Shown here piece after piece: positions 43,107 to 53,065 of a stretch of 64,000 nt of DNA. The position numbers and the translations under genes were made by a program. The notes below the pieces were generated by a model. The model worked only from the letters and a program-made list of their open reading frames with translations, searched no databases and had not been told where the DNA came from. The stretch is from CBDBND01 sp965207985. Lineage in GTDB: Bacteria > Pseudomonadota > Alphaproteobacteria > Rhodospirillales > Rhodospirillaceae. The DNA lies in the NCBI GenBank assembly GCA_965207985.1, contig CBDBND010000032.1, positions 62,001 through 126,000 of the forward strand. The letters run 5' to 3'. Position 1 is the first letter of the stretch; every line of letters starts with the position of its first letter.

Positions 43107-45806
43107 TCACGCATTGGCGCTTTTGCCAGTGAGGGGCAGATCAACCCAAAACAGAGTTCCCTCGTCATCTTCACTGGTGAAACCGATCCGCCCGTTCATT
43201 TGCTCAACAAGGCTCTTCGATAGCGTCAAGCCGATACCGGTTCCTTCTTCGCCGCTGGATTCGGCACCCAGGCGATTAAAACTTTGAAACACCTCGCTTC
43301 GGCGTTCGGCAGGAATTCCCCGGCCCGTATCGGAAACGCCGATTCGTCCGTAATCGTCTTCGGTGGTCGACAGCATGTAAGCGACCTTTCCGTGTTCGCG
43401 GTTATATTTGATCGCGTTGGAGGTTAGGTTGACCAAAACCTGTGTTAACCGCATACGGTCTGCATTAACCAACAGTTTTGCCGGAACGTGATCTGCAAAT
43501 GAAATGCGAATGTTGCGCGCCGCTGCAAGCTGCTGAAAATTCTTCAGAACCCGGTCCGCAATATCAACGACATCGATAGGCTCGATGTTAACAGCCAGCT
43601 GCCCTGAATCGATTTGGGCGAGGTCAAGAACGTCGTTAATGAGCCCAAGGAGATGTTCGCCGCCTTGAACGATGTTTTCCACATATCCCTTTTGGTCTTC
43701 GTTAAGGGGCCCCCGGGTTTTGAGAGACAACAACTGCGCAAAACCAAGAATGGTATTGAGGGGCGTGCGCAGTTCATGGCTCATGCTGGCGAGAAACTTT
43801 GATTTGGCCCGGTTGGCGGCTTCTGCCGTTTCGATGGCGCGATGAAGAGCATCTTCGGTTTGTTTGCTGTCCGTCAAATCCTGAACGGTGGCGAGGAGTC
43901 TCCGGTCACCGCTGGACGTGTCTTCGACTACGGCTCGCCCAGACACTGTGCGAACCTTTCCGTCCGCACGAATGAGGCGATATTCCATGGTCGCGCTTTG
44001 TTCACCGGCCAGAACAACCTCAAGCATTTCATCCCACTTCATGCGGTCATCGGGATGCATATAGTCGCGAAACGGGGTCATGTGGAGAACCGGTTGAGAC
44101 GGGTCGAGACCAAGGATTCGGTAGATCTGAGATGACCATTCAACCTGATCTGTTTCCGGTGACCATGACCAATGCCCAAATTGACCCAACCGCTGTGCCT
44201 CCTCCAGTAGTTCACTGCTTTCTTCAAGACGGATTTCCGCTTCACGCCGCTCGGTGATGTCTTGCGCCACACCGACCAGCATCTGCTCACCCATGCCTAA
44301 TCCATCAACGGCGTTGATATTGAGACGCACCCAAACCACATGGCCATCACGATGCCGATAACGTTTCTCTAAGCTGAGGTTATTTCTCACCCCGCTGCGA
44401 AGATCGGCAGCGTGGTCGAGGACGGGGTCTTTTTCTCCTTCAGGACTGAGAGACGTAAATTCCTTGCCAATCAAATCGTCAACGTCATACCCAAGGAGGT
44501 CAGCAAAGGCATTGTTAATGTAATGAATGTTGCTGTGATAATCGGCAATGACGATGCCCGCGCCCGATGTTTCAAAAATGGAACGGAATCGCGCCTCCCC
44601 TTCCATAAGAGCGCTTTGCATTTGGCGAAACTGAGAGACGTCCTGATAGACGCCATAACTTGAATATGGTTCTCCTTTAGGACCCCTTTGCCGAATGATT
44701 TGACTTCGCAAGTATCTCGTCTTTCCGTCCGGCAAAATAATGCGAAAATCATGTTCCATTTCATCCCAAGACGGATCACGTATTTGACCGATAAACAAGT
44801 CGCGGTCTTCGGGATGAACGGCAGAGACGATGAGGTCAGCTGTCGGTTCTATCGCGTCGGGTTCAAGACCCCATAGCCGATAAGTGTCAGCCGGCCAGGA
44901 AATTATGTCGGGCTGAACATCGTAGTGAAAATATCCAAGCCAGCCCATTTGCAAAGCAAGAGACAACAATTCGTTCTGTGCGCCTATTTCTTTTTCTGCT
45001 TCCTTGCGCGCTGTTATGTCGAGCATGGTCCCAGACATGCGCGAGGGACGGCCATCGGGATGTCGTTCAACAACTTGGCCATTCACCAGAACCCAAATGT
45101 ACGCACCGGACTTTGTTTTCAGTCTGTATTCGTGGTCATAGGCATCCATTTCTCCGGCTGTGACTTTCTTGAGAATTGTTGCCCGACCCGTCCGGTCTTC
45201 GGGATGACAGAGTTCCGTCCAGGTGGAACTGGCCATACTGATCTCACCGCGCTTATAACCGAGCAACGTGTAAATTTGATCATTGCCAATGACTTCTTGG
45301 ATATCGAGATCAACTTCCCAAATGCCCAACCGGGTCGATTGGACAGCCAAGTCCAAGAAGCGTCCGGTGGTCCTGAGTTCACCGGATATACGCCGTTCAT
45401 CTGTGATGTCCCGTAACAACCCGAAGATGCGAATCACGCTCCCGGTTGAATCCCGGTCTCTGATGGCATTGGTCCGGATATGCCGTTCGCTTCCGTCGGG
45501 CAGCGTAATCCGAAATTCATAATTCAGTTCGTCAATATCAGGATTTTCTAAGACCGCAGTTACTTTTTCCCTATCTTCGGGATGGATCGACTCAAGCACC
45601 CACTCGCGTGTCACTGGGTCATTGGTTTCCGGATCTAATCCCCACAGACGGTAGGTCTCCGGCGGCCACATCAATTCGTCATTGACCGTATCCAGGACGA
45701 AGTAAGTCTGTTTGCCGAGCGATAATGTGCGGCTCAGCATTTCAGCTTCACTGTAGATCGGACCAGACTTGTCGTCAGCCAGTACGGTTACAGAGTTCTT
45801 CATCAC
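43107..45806 (-). CDS. Multi-PAS sensor histidine kinase
   Basis: An 899-aa cytoplasmic sensor kinase without membrane segments. Five PAS/PAC units occupy roughly residues 25-650, each followed by a linker (DITDERRISGE, DITARKEAEKE, DVSQFRQMQSA, DITERREAEIR, DLTDSKQTEDA). Three carry the LWGLxPE/RILGLDPS type of PAS_3 signature. HisKA follows (FLASMSHELRTPLNTILGFA) and a HATPase domain with NLTSNAIKYN, VSDTGRGIP and EEGTGIGLTLSKSL. There is no receiver domain. It resembles the broken hybrid kinase at 7895-12939 in PAS style. No response regulator is adjacent; REC-only proteins lie at 52228 and 52697. Confidence 0.92.
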   Translation of the reverse strand: MMKNSVTVLADDKSGPIYSEAEMLSRTLSLGKQTYFVLDTVNDELMWPPETYRLWGLDPETNDPVTREWVLESIHPEDREKVTAVLENPDIDELNYEFRITLPDGSERHIRTNAIRDRDSTGSVIRIFGLLRDITDERRISGELRTTGRFLDLAVQSTRLGIWEVDLDIQEVIGNDQIYTLLGYKRGEISMASSTWTELCHPEDRTGRATILKKVTAGEMDAYDHEYRLKTKSGAYIWVLVNGQVVERHPDGRPSRMSGTMLDITARKEAEKEIGAQNELLSLALQMGWLGYFHYDVQPDIISWPADTYRLWGLEPDAIEPTADLIVSAVHPEDRDLFIGQIRDPSWDEMEHDFRIILPDGKTRYLRSQIIRQRGPKGEPYSSYGVYQDVSQFRQMQSALMEGEARFRSIFETSGAGIVIADYHSNIHYINNAFADLLGYDVDDLIGKEFTSLSPEGEKDPVLDHAADLRSGVRNNLSLEKRYRHRDGHVVWVRLNINAVDGLGMGEQMLVGVAQDITERREAEIRLEESSELLEEAQRLGQFGHWSWSPETDQVEWSSQIYRILGLDPSQPVLHMTPFRDYMHPDDRMKWDEMLEVVLAGEQSATMEYRLIRADGKVRTVSGRAVVEDTSSGDRRLLATVQDLTDSKQTEDALHRAIETAEAANRAKSKFLASMSHELRTPLNTILGFAQLLSLKTRGPLNEDQKGYVENIVQGGEHLLGLINDVLDLAQIDSGQLAVNIEPIDVVDIADRVLKNFQQLAAARNIRISFADHVPAKLLVNADRMRLTQVLVNLTSNAIKYNREHGKVAYMLSTTEDDYGRIGVSDTGRGIPAERRSEVFQSFNRLGAESSGEEGTGIGLTLSKSLVEQMNGRIGFTSEDDEGTLFWVDLPLTGKSANA

Positions 45807-45936
45807 GACCGATAAATCGTTGGCGCATGGGCTTACGGTCCAATGTATAGAGGCACCGGACCGGAGCGCAGAACTATAGAATGGAATTAATAGTTTTGAG
45901 TCGAATATGGTAGGTTTAATTAAAAGCCGAGTATTT

Positions 45937-47769
45937 TCAGATATTTACCGCTTGCGCTTCCACACCGGACTCGGCCGAGAACTGCAGGGCTGCGAGGCGC
46001 GCATAAAGCGGGCTGGAAGCGAGCAGAGCTTCGTGTGGGCCCGTATCAATGAGCCGTCCTTCGTCCAGCACAGCAATTCGGTCGGCGGTGACCACTGTGG
46101 CCAATCGATGGGCGATGGCCATGGTGGTTCGGCCTTCCATGACCCGCTCCAGAGCTTGTTGCACCAAGCGTTCGTTTTCCGCATCGAGGGCACTGGTAGC
46201 CTCGTCAAGAAGCAATACGGACGGATCGCGTAAAATGGCGCGGGCAATGGCAATGCGTTGCTTTTGTCCGCCGGACAAACGCATGCCTTTTTCGCCTAGA
46301 AACGTGTTCAAGCCTTCGGGCAGGCGATCAAGAAATTCAGTGGCCACCGCTGCCTCTGCCGCCGCACGGACTTCATCGTCACTGGCGTCAGGACGGCCAT
46401 AGCGAATGTTTTCCCAGGCATCTGACGCAAAAATCACAGGGTCTTGGGAAACCAAACCAATACGGCTGCGTGCTTCAACCGGGTCAACCTGTTTGAGATC
46501 CACCTCATCGATGAAGATGGCGCCGGTCTGGGGATCGTAAAAACGCAACAACAATTGAAAGACCGTACTTTTACCGGCTCCGGATGGACCCACCAACGCA
46601 ACGGTCTCGCCGGGTGAAATCTCAAGGGTCAAACCGTTGAGGGCAGCCTCGTTGGGGCGGGAGGGATAGTGGAAGGTGACGGCATCGAAGCGCACCGCCC
46701 CACGGGCCGGTACCGGCATGGGCACCGGATTGGCCGGTGGCCTGATGTCCGGTTCCGTTTCAAGAAGTTCGATGAGCCGTTCCGTGGCTCCGGCAGCCCG
46801 CTGCAAATCACCAAACACCTCGGTGAGTGATGCGGTCGCGCCGGCGACCATCACCGCGTAGAACACAAACGAGGTCAGCTCACCCGCTGTAATCCGCCCG
46901 GCAATGACGTCCTGGCCGCCGGCCCACAGGATCACGCTGATGGCGCCGAACACCAGTAAAATGACCACCCCGCCCAACATGGCCCGGGCGCCGATACGGC
47001 GAATGGCGGTTTTGAAAGCCCCCTCCACTTCATTGGAGAAGCGTTGTTCATCGACCGATTCATGGCTGTAGGCTTGCACGGTCCGGATGGCGTTGAGGCT
47101 TTCTTCGGCATAGGCGCCGACGTCAGCAACCCGATCCTGGCTGTCCCTGGAAAGGCGGCGCACTTTGCGACCGTACCAGATTATGGGAACGACCACCGCC
47201 GGCACAACAAGGGCGACAAGACCTGTCAGTTTCCAGTTGGTGTAAATCAGCAATACGACACCACCGATAAGCGTGAGCAGATTGCGCAAGGCAATCGACA
47301 GTGACGAGCCGATCACCGTCTGCAACAGAGACGTATCAGCGGTCAGCCGGGAGAGTATTTCTCCTGTGCGGGTGACTTCAAAAAAACCAGGACTGAGTTT
47401 GAGCACCTGGTCGTAGACCGCCTTGCGCATGTCGGCCACGACTCGCTCGCCAACCCAGGAAATAAAGTAGAAGCGGAAGTAGGTGCCGATAGAAATGACC
47501 AGGACAATGCCGATCAGGACAAACAGGCCCTGGTCGAGAAATTCCGGATCACCGGCGCTGAGCCCGTTGTCGATGAGGAACTTGACGCCGAAGCCGATGG
47601 ACAACGTTGCCCCTGCGGTGATTACAAGGGCAGTCGCGGCCAACGCGAGCGCCGTTCCGTAGGGCCGCATAAAACCGAACATCCGGTAGAGATACCGGTA
47701 GTCCTTACCTTTAGGCCGCTCCAGCATGGCCATGCGGCCGGAACCGTGGCCGCCCCGTTGATCACTCAT
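45937..47769 (-). CDS. ABC exporter, fused membrane and ATPase domains
   Basis: A 610-aa half-transporter of the MsbA/ABCB type. The N-terminal half has six membrane helices starting RMFGFMRPYGTALALAATAL, with the coupling region SRLTADTSLLQTVIGSSLS. The C-terminal ATPase has Walker A LVGPSGAGKSTVF, Q-loop LVSQDPVIF, signature RLSGGQKQRIAIARA, Walker B VLLLDEATSALD and the switch His in AIAHRLAT. It forms a homodimer; substrates in this group are lipids or drugs. The start lies 3 nt after the chaC stop, so both are co-transcribed. Confidence 0.92.
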   Translation of the reverse strand: MSDQRGGHGSGRMAMLERPKGKDYRYLYRMFGFMRPYGTALALAATALVITAGATLSIGFGVKFLIDNGLSAGDPEFLDQGLFVLIGIVLVISIGTYFRFYFISWVGERVVADMRKAVYDQVLKLSPGFFEVTRTGEILSRLTADTSLLQTVIGSSLSIALRNLLTLIGGVVLLIYTNWKLTGLVALVVPAVVVPIIWYGRKVRRLSRDSQDRVADVGAYAEESLNAIRTVQAYSHESVDEQRFSNEVEGAFKTAIRRIGARAMLGGVVILLVFGAISVILWAGGQDVIAGRITAGELTSFVFYAVMVAGATASLTEVFGDLQRAAGATERLIELLETEPDIRPPANPVPMPVPARGAVRFDAVTFHYPSRPNEAALNGLTLEISPGETVALVGPSGAGKSTVFQLLLRFYDPQTGAIFIDEVDLKQVDPVEARSRIGLVSQDPVIFASDAWENIRYGRPDASDDEVRAAAEAAVATEFLDRLPEGLNTFLGEKGMRLSGGQKQRIAIARAILRDPSVLLLDEATSALDAENERLVQQALERVMEGRTTMAIAHRLATVVTADRIAVLDEGRLIDTGPHEALLASSPLYARLAALQFSAESGVEAQAVNI

Positions 47770-47772
47770 CTA

Positions 47773-48489
47773 TCAGCGCTTTCCGTTCGTCTGCTGCTTT
47801 CGTCTCTGTATACGTCTGACGCGTTCTGCCAGGTCAGTCAAACCATGATCATCGAGCCCAAGGGCATGAAGATGGTCCAAGGTATCGAACAGATAGTCTG
47901 CATTAGCGCCGAGAACACCAGCAGCCTGTGCCACGGTACGGGCTGTCTTCTGTGCCGACCATTGCCCTCTATAAGACGTATGAGTCCGGTTCATGACAAA
48001 AGCGATGGCGGAGACGTCGGATTTTTTGCCCCGCACCCGGACCCAACGCGGAACATAAGAGCCGACGACCATTTCACGCCGCCAGAGAAGACGGAGCTCT
48101 TCCCGCACTGTTTCGGGATTCACTTTGAGGGCAACACCGTGGCAACTGCCCCCTGCATCAAGGGCAAGGATGAGGCCTGGACATTCCGGTGTGCCCCGGC
48201 CGGTTGGCGCAATCATGCAGAACCGGCGACGGTAGCCATGCACTTGCCCGGCCCGGCGGTCGACCACATCGATAATGGGATTCCACAGCAGCGAGCCATA
48301 AGCAAAAATCCAGACATGGCGGTGGTTGGGGGCTTGCGCCAGTGTCGCATCCAGCGATGCATCCAACTCTTCGTCACTCCATATGTGAATATCCGGATTA
48401 ACCCTGCGGATGGACCGGCGCACCGCATCGGCTGCCAGACTTTCGCGGGTAAGCGGGTCCACCTCCGGTCTTTTTGTCGTACGTTTCAT
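47773..48489 (-). CDS. chaC: ChaC-type glutathione-specific gamma-glutamylcyclotransferase
   Basis: A 238-aa protein with the gamma-glutamylcyclotransferase nucleotide-like loop FAYGSLLWNP (residues 62-71), HGYRRRFCM, GTPECPGLILALDAGG and the Glu-bearing LRLLWRREMVVGSYVPRWV. ChaC enzymes cleave glutathione to 5-oxoproline and Cys-Gly in the cytoplasm. It is followed immediately by the ABC exporter gene. Confidence 0.9.
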   Translation of the reverse strand: MKRTTKRPEVDPLTRESLAADAVRRSIRRVNPDIHIWSDEELDASLDATLAQAPNHRHVWIFAYGSLLWNPIIDVVDRRAGQVHGYRRRFCMIAPTGRGTPECPGLILALDAGGSCHGVALKVNPETVREELRLLWRREMVVGSYVPRWVRVRGKKSDVSAIAFVMNRTHTSYRGQWSAQKTARTVAQAAGVLGANADYLFDTLDHLHALGLDDHGLTDLAERVRRIQRRKQQTNGKR

Positions 48490-48612
48490 GACCTGTGTTT
48501 ACCATGGTCTACAGCCCGAAGAGTGATTTGAGTTGCCTATGACGGACTCTTTATTGACCAAAACCCCATTGCGGTTGCTTAGATGTCTTATTGATGTCGA
48601 GCATCACGCAAG

Positions 48613-49863
48613 ATGACGACCTTATGCCGTGATTGCCTGGCGCTCTTTGAGCAAAAGGACCACACATGCACACGCTGCGGCTCTGATCGGGTCGTCTCCC
48701 ACAACGAACTTTCATCCCTCGAAATTGCTCATTTGGATTGCGATGCCTTTTATGCCGCCGTTGAAAAGCGGGATGATCCCACTTTGGAGGACAGGCCGGT
48801 GCTCATCGGTGGCGGCAAGCGCGGTGTCGTTCTGACCGCCTGTTACGTGGCCCGCCGATTTGGACCCCGGTCCGCCATGCCCATGTTCAAGGCGCTCAAG
48901 CTCTGTCCCGACGCAGTCATCGTCAAACCGAACATGGAAAAATACCGGACTGTCAGCCGCGAAGTACGCGGCATTTTGGAAACGGCAACACCTATTGTGG
49001 AACCTGTCTCCGTAGACGAAGCGTTTTTGGACCTTTCTGGCACGGCGCGCCTTCACCGCCGGCCTGCGGCGGCAACGCTCGCGGCAGTGGCCAAGGAGAT
49101 TGAGCAGAAAATCCGCATCACCGTGTCCATTGGCCTCAGCTACAACAAGTTCCTCGCCAAGATGGCGTCGGACCTGGACAAGCCACGGGGATACGCGGCC
49201 ATCGGTCGTGCCGATGCGGTGTCTTTTCTGCACGACCAGCCCATTTCTGCCATTCCCGGTGTGGGCCCCTCCATGGCCAGCCGGCTGAAAGTGGATGGCC
49301 TCTTCACCATTGGCGATCTTCAAGCGCGCACTGTGGACGACCTTGAGGCTTTGTACGGTGAAACCGGTCACCATCTCGCGCGTTTAAGCCGGGGTGAAGA
49401 TGTTCGAAAAATCAAACCCGGCCGACCGGCGAAAAGCATATCAGCAGAGCGGACCTTTGATCGCGATATTGGTGATCTGAAGACCCTGTCGAAACGGTTG
49501 TGGCCCTTGTGCGAAGAGGTCTCCGCCCGTTTAAAAAAGCAAAGCCTTGCGGGAGGCACCGTAACCCTGAAACTTAAAACCGCACGTTTTCGCACGTTAA
49601 CCCGCACAACCACGCTGCAATCACCGACACAGCTGGCGGAAAGCATGTTCCGGGTCGCGGAAAGCATGTTGTCGCGGGAAATGAGACGTGGTCCCTTCAG
49701 ACTCATCGGCATCGGCGCCGGCGCGTTAACGGAATCGGCCGTTGCAGATTTACCGGACCTACTGGATCACTCCCTGGACCGCATCAAAGGGATTGAAAAT
49801 GCCATGGATGCGGTACGGGCCAAATTCGGCACGGCGGCCATTCGCAAAGGCCGAACGGATTGA
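48613..49863 (+). CDS. dinB: DNA polymerase IV (DinB) with N-terminal zinc ribbon
   Basis: A 416-aa Y-family polymerase. Catalytic acidic motifs are IAHLDCDAFYAAVE and PVSVDEAFLDLSG; the finger/palm segment TACYVARRFGPRSAMPMFKA, helix-hairpin-helix ISAIPGVGPSMASRL and a little-finger domain complete it. The first 25 residues add a CRDC...CTRC zinc ribbon missing from E. coli DinB and seen in some alphaproteobacterial homologues. It performs error-prone translesion synthesis. No LexA-box is evident to me upstream. It is divergent from chaC. Confidence 0.95.
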   Translation: MTTLCRDCLALFEQKDHTCTRCGSDRVVSHNELSSLEIAHLDCDAFYAAVEKRDDPTLEDRPVLIGGGKRGVVLTACYVARRFGPRSAMPMFKALKLCPDAVIVKPNMEKYRTVSREVRGILETATPIVEPVSVDEAFLDLSGTARLHRRPAAATLAAVAKEIEQKIRITVSIGLSYNKFLAKMASDLDKPRGYAAIGRADAVSFLHDQPISAIPGVGPSMASRLKVDGLFTIGDLQARTVDDLEALYGETGHHLARLSRGEDVRKIKPGRPAKSISAERTFDRDIGDLKTLSKRLWPLCEEVSARLKKQSLAGGTVTLKLKTARFRTLTRTTTLQSPTQLAESMFRVAESMLSREMRRGPFRLIGIGAGALTESAVADLPDLLDHSLDRIKGIENAMDAVRAKFGTAAIRKGRTD

Positions 49864-50015
49864 GCAGCATCAGGAAAGTACGTCGCGTTTAAGAAGCCGG
49901 AACTAGACTGGCCGTTTTTCACAGGCTCATTTGCAGAACCGCCTTGACGCGCTAGGGTATCGCCGTTGATCTCGGGGGATTAACCGCCAAAAGTAAAGTG
50001 GGACTGGAGTGCCGT

Positions 50016-50396
50016 ATGGGCGAACGGGACGAAACGGACAGCGTTTATCACCACGACGATCAGGGCAATCCGGTCGAACAGTCTGTTCATGACACCGACG
50101 TCCTAAGCGAATCCCGGGTGGGGGATTACTGGTGCGCCAATCTTCGGCTTTTGGGTTGGCTATTGGCGATCTGGTTCATTGTTTCCTTTGGCGGCGGCAT
50201 TCTCTTTGCCGACTTTCTCGACCAGTTTGAGTTTTTCGGATTCCCGCTCGGTTTCTGGTTTGCTCATCAGGGCGGCATTTATGTCTTTGTCGTGCTGATT
50301 TTCGTTTACGTCTGGCGCATGAAAAAAATCGACCAAGCGTTCGGCGTTGACGACGAAGATCATGCGAACAATCAAGCCGGGGGAAGCACACAATGA
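50016..50396 (+). CDS. DUF4212 small subunit of a sodium/solute symporter
   Basis: About 126 aa with two membrane helices: LRLLGWLLAIWFIVSFGGGI and GGIYVFVVLIFVYVWRMKKI, joined by FFGFPLGFWFAHQ, the DUF4212 signature. ATG 50016 has GGAG 6 nt upstream and is preferred to GTG 49998. It overlaps the large symporter gene by 4 nt (ATGA). The pair forms a two-component transporter of the VC_2705 group, probably for acetate or short carboxylates. Confidence 0.92.
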   Translation: MGERDETDSVYHHDDQGNPVEQSVHDTDVLSESRVGDYWCANLRLLGWLLAIWFIVSFGGGILFADFLDQFEFFGFPLGFWFAHQGGIYVFVVLIFVYVWRMKKIDQAFGVDDEDHANNQAGGSTQ

Positions 50397-52165
50397 GCGT
50401 GCAAGCCCTCACCTACCTGTTCGTCGGCCTGACGTTCGGTCTTTATATCGTCATCGCGCTGTGGTCGCGCGCCATGTCGACCAACGACTTTTACGTAGCC
50501 GGCGGCGGCGTCAACCCGGTGGTCAACGGCATGGCCACGGCAGCGGACTGGATGAGCGCGGCCTCGTTCATTTCCATGGCGGGGATCATCGCCTTCATGG
50601 GCAGGGACGGATCGGTCTACCTCTTGGGCTGGACCGGCGGTTACGTTCTATTGGCTTTGCTGCTTGCTCCGTACTTGCGCAAGTTCGGTCAGTTCACCGT
50701 GCCCGACTTCATTGGCGAGCGGTATTATTCCAAAGCAGCCCGTGTTGTTGCCGTGATCTGCCTGGTGTTTATTTCGTTCACCTACATTGCCGGACAGATG
50801 CGCGGTGTCGGAATTGTTTTCTCCCGCTTTCTCGAAGTGGACATCACCGTCGGTGTGCTCATCGGTATGGGAATTGTTTTCATTTATGCCGTGCTCGGCG
50901 GCATGAAAGGCATCACCTACACCCAGGCGGCTCAATACTGTGTGTTGATCTTTGCTTACATGGTACCGGCCATATTCATTTCCCTGTTGGTGTCTGGTTC
51001 TCCCTTGCCCCACCTGGGATTTGGCGGAACTTTGGCGGACGGTTCGAGCCGACCGGTTTTGGAAACCTTGGATGGGGTGCTCACCGACCTCGGCTTCAGC
51101 GCCTATACCCAAGGCACCAAGTCCACCATTGACGTATTCGCTATCACCGCGGCGTTGATGATCGGGACCGCTGGGCTGCCCCATGTGATTGTGCGTTTCT
51201 TTACCGTCCCCAAAGTCTCCGACGCCCGCCGGTCGGCAGGTTGGGCATTGGTGTTTATCGCCATTCTTTACACCACGGCGCCGGCGGTTGCGGTTTTCGC
51301 CCGGTTGAATTTTGTCGAGTCGGTGAATGAACAGGCCTATGCGGATACACCGCCCTGGTTCCGCAACTGGGAAGAGATTGGCCTCATCGCCTGGCGCGAC
51401 AAAAACCAAGACGGTCAGGTGCAATACCGCGCGGGTGAGCCTTTCGCCGGCACGCCAGCGTTCGCCGAAGGTCGCGGCAATAATGGCGAACGGCTGCTGA
51501 CCAACGCGGCGACCAGCAACGCCAATGAAGTTTATGTGGACCGGGACATTATCGTCCTTGCCAATCCGGAGATTGCCAACCTGCCCAACTGGGTCATCGC
51601 CCTGGTTGCGGCCGGCGGATTGGCGGCCGCCTTGTCGACGGCGGCGGGCTTGCTCTTGGTGATTTCCGCAGCCGTGTCCCATGACCTGCTCAAGAAGACC
51701 TTATCACCGGACTTAAGCGAAAAGAAGGAATTGCTCTATGCCCGCATTGCCATTGCGGTTGCGCTTGGATTAGCCGGATTGTTCGGTATCTATCCGCCGG
51801 CCTTTGTCGCCCAAGTGGTGGCCTTTGCCTTCGGTTTGGCAGCAGCGTCCCTCTTTCCCGCCATTCTCATGGGTGTGTTCTCTAAGCGCATGAACAAAGA
51901 GGGCGCCATTGCCGGCATGGTAACAGGCTTGGTGTTCACCTTTGCTTACATCGTTTATTTCAAATTCATCAGCCCGGACCTAAACACGGCCGAACACTGG
52001 TTGCTGGGAATTTCGCCTGAGGGGATCGGCTTCGTCGGCGCGGGACTCAACTTCACCGTTTCCATGACAGTGATGCGTTTGACAACGGCACCACCGGACT
52101 CAATTCAAGATCTTGTTGATGACATTCGTCTGCCGGTTGGCGCGGGGGTCGCCCATCATCATTGA
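50393..52165 (+). CDS. Sodium:solute symporter, VC_2705 subfamily
   Basis: A 590-aa SSS-family transporter with about 13 helices. Family motifs are FYVAGGGVNPVVNGMATAAD, MSAASFISMAGIIAFMG, RYYSKAARVVA and LAAALSTAAGLLLVISAAVS. An external loop contains WRDKNQDGQVQYR, which resembles an EF-hand calcium loop (DxNxDG). The start overlaps the DUF4212 stop by 4 nt, giving translational coupling. The substrate is likely a small carboxylate; ActP-like acetate transport is the best-known case. Confidence 0.93.
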   Translation: MSVQALTYLFVGLTFGLYIVIALWSRAMSTNDFYVAGGGVNPVVNGMATAADWMSAASFISMAGIIAFMGRDGSVYLLGWTGGYVLLALLLAPYLRKFGQFTVPDFIGERYYSKAARVVAVICLVFISFTYIAGQMRGVGIVFSRFLEVDITVGVLIGMGIVFIYAVLGGMKGITYTQAAQYCVLIFAYMVPAIFISLLVSGSPLPHLGFGGTLADGSSRPVLETLDGVLTDLGFSAYTQGTKSTIDVFAITAALMIGTAGLPHVIVRFFTVPKVSDARRSAGWALVFIAILYTTAPAVAVFARLNFVESVNEQAYADTPPWFRNWEEIGLIAWRDKNQDGQVQYRAGEPFAGTPAFAEGRGNNGERLLTNAATSNANEVYVDRDIIVLANPEIANLPNWVIALVAAGGLAAALSTAAGLLLVISAAVSHDLLKKTLSPDLSEKKELLYARIAIAVALGLAGLFGIYPPAFVAQVVAFAFGLAAASLFPAILMGVFSKRMNKEGAIAGMVTGLVFTFAYIVYFKFISPDLNTAEHWLLGISPEGIGFVGAGLNFTVSMTVMRLTTAPPDSIQDLVDDIRLPVGAGVAHHH

Positions 52166-52227
52166 TGAGGTGCGCTTGAGGGCGGGCCGGAATTCCCGGT
52201 TACCTGAGCCGTTAAGCCCGTGCGTGT

Positions 52228-52602
52228 TTATCCACGTGTATGCTCAGCAAAGACTGCCTTGATCTTCTCGACCAATTCCAACGCCGGCGTGTCCTTAGAT
52301 AGGTGGTCGGCAGCGCCGAGCGTGAGGCAGTCATCTATTACGCTCGGAGTGGAAACAGCCGTAACCATGATCACGCATGCCGTTTTGTCGTAATTGATGA
52401 TTTCTTTAAGCGCATCGGCGCCCGACATTTTCGGCATGTCGATGTCCAACAGCACAACGTCGGGACTAAGTTTCTTATATTGCTCGACCCCTTCCATGCC
52501 GTCTGCCGCCAAGCCTATGACATCTAGTCCGCACTTCTCGAGAATCCTCGCGGCGGTCATGCGAAGATCTTCGTGGTCGTCGACCAGTAGAACTGACGTC
52601 AC
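52228..52602 (-). CDS. Response regulator, REC domain only
   Basis: A 124-aa receiver domain. Acidic residues are in LLVDDHED, the phosphoacceptor is Asp53 in VVLLDIDMPKMSG, and the Thr and Lys of the switch are in IMVTAVST and HLSKDTPA. It is closely similar to the REC protein at 52697 (same length and motifs DxDMPKMSG, VIDDCLxLGAAD), so it is a tandem duplicate. No output domain is present. It probably acts in a phosphorelay or as a phosphate sink. Confidence 0.9.
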   Translation of the reverse strand: MTSVLLVDDHEDLRMTAARILEKCGLDVIGLAADGMEGVEQYKKLSPDVVLLDIDMPKMSGADALKEIINYDKTACVIMVTAVSTPSVIDDCLTLGAADHLSKDTPALELVEKIKAVFAEHTRG

Positions 52603-52696
52603 AGCATGCTCCGGGAATAATCTGGTGTTTTCGTTCGACTACTTGAGGCGGCTCAATAAACTATGATCGCTTAACGCATGAGTTCCAAGCCGGATC

Positions 52697-53065
52697 TTAC
52701 ACCCGTTTGGCTACAATGTCGTTGATATTGGCGAGGAGTTCCGTTGCCGGCGTATCCTTACGCACATAGTCAGCAGCACCCAATTTTAAACAGTCGTCAA
52801 TGACGGCTGAGTTTTCGATAAGGGTCAAGACAATCACACAGGCATTTGCGTTGTGTTTGATGATTTCTTCAAGCGCTTCTGGTCCGCTCATTTTGGGCAT
52901 GTCCAAATCGAGCATGACCACATCAGGGTTGAGCTCTCTAAATTTACTGACCGTCTCTTCCCCGTTTTCCGCCACACCGACGACATCATAACCGTTCGAT
53001 TCAAGAACCGCTTTGACAGTCATACGGAGAGCTTCGTCGTCATCTGCGACCAAGACGGTGGTCAT
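52697..53065 (-). CDS. Response regulator, REC domain only (paralogue)
   Basis: A 122-aa receiver domain: ADDDEALRMTVKAVLE, phosphoacceptor Asp53 in VVMLDLDMPKMSG, the switch Thr in IVLTLIEN and Lys in YVRKDTPA. It is a tandem paralogue of the protein at 52228; a 94-nt gap separates the two genes. Neither gene is next to a kinase, so the partner is encoded elsewhere, possibly the multi-PAS kinase at 43107. Confidence 0.9.
   Translation of the reverse strand: MTTVLVADDDEALRMTVKAVLESNGYDVVGVAENGEETVSKFRELNPDVVMLDLDMPKMSGPEALEEIIKHNANACVIVLTLIENSAVIDDCLKLGAADYVRKDTPATELLANINDIVAKRV

Noticed and set aside
50648..51682. A 344-codon minus-strand frame in the symporter gene
   Set aside because: The plus strand has an unambiguous SSS transporter; the minus frame is His/Gln/Gly-rich without any domain.
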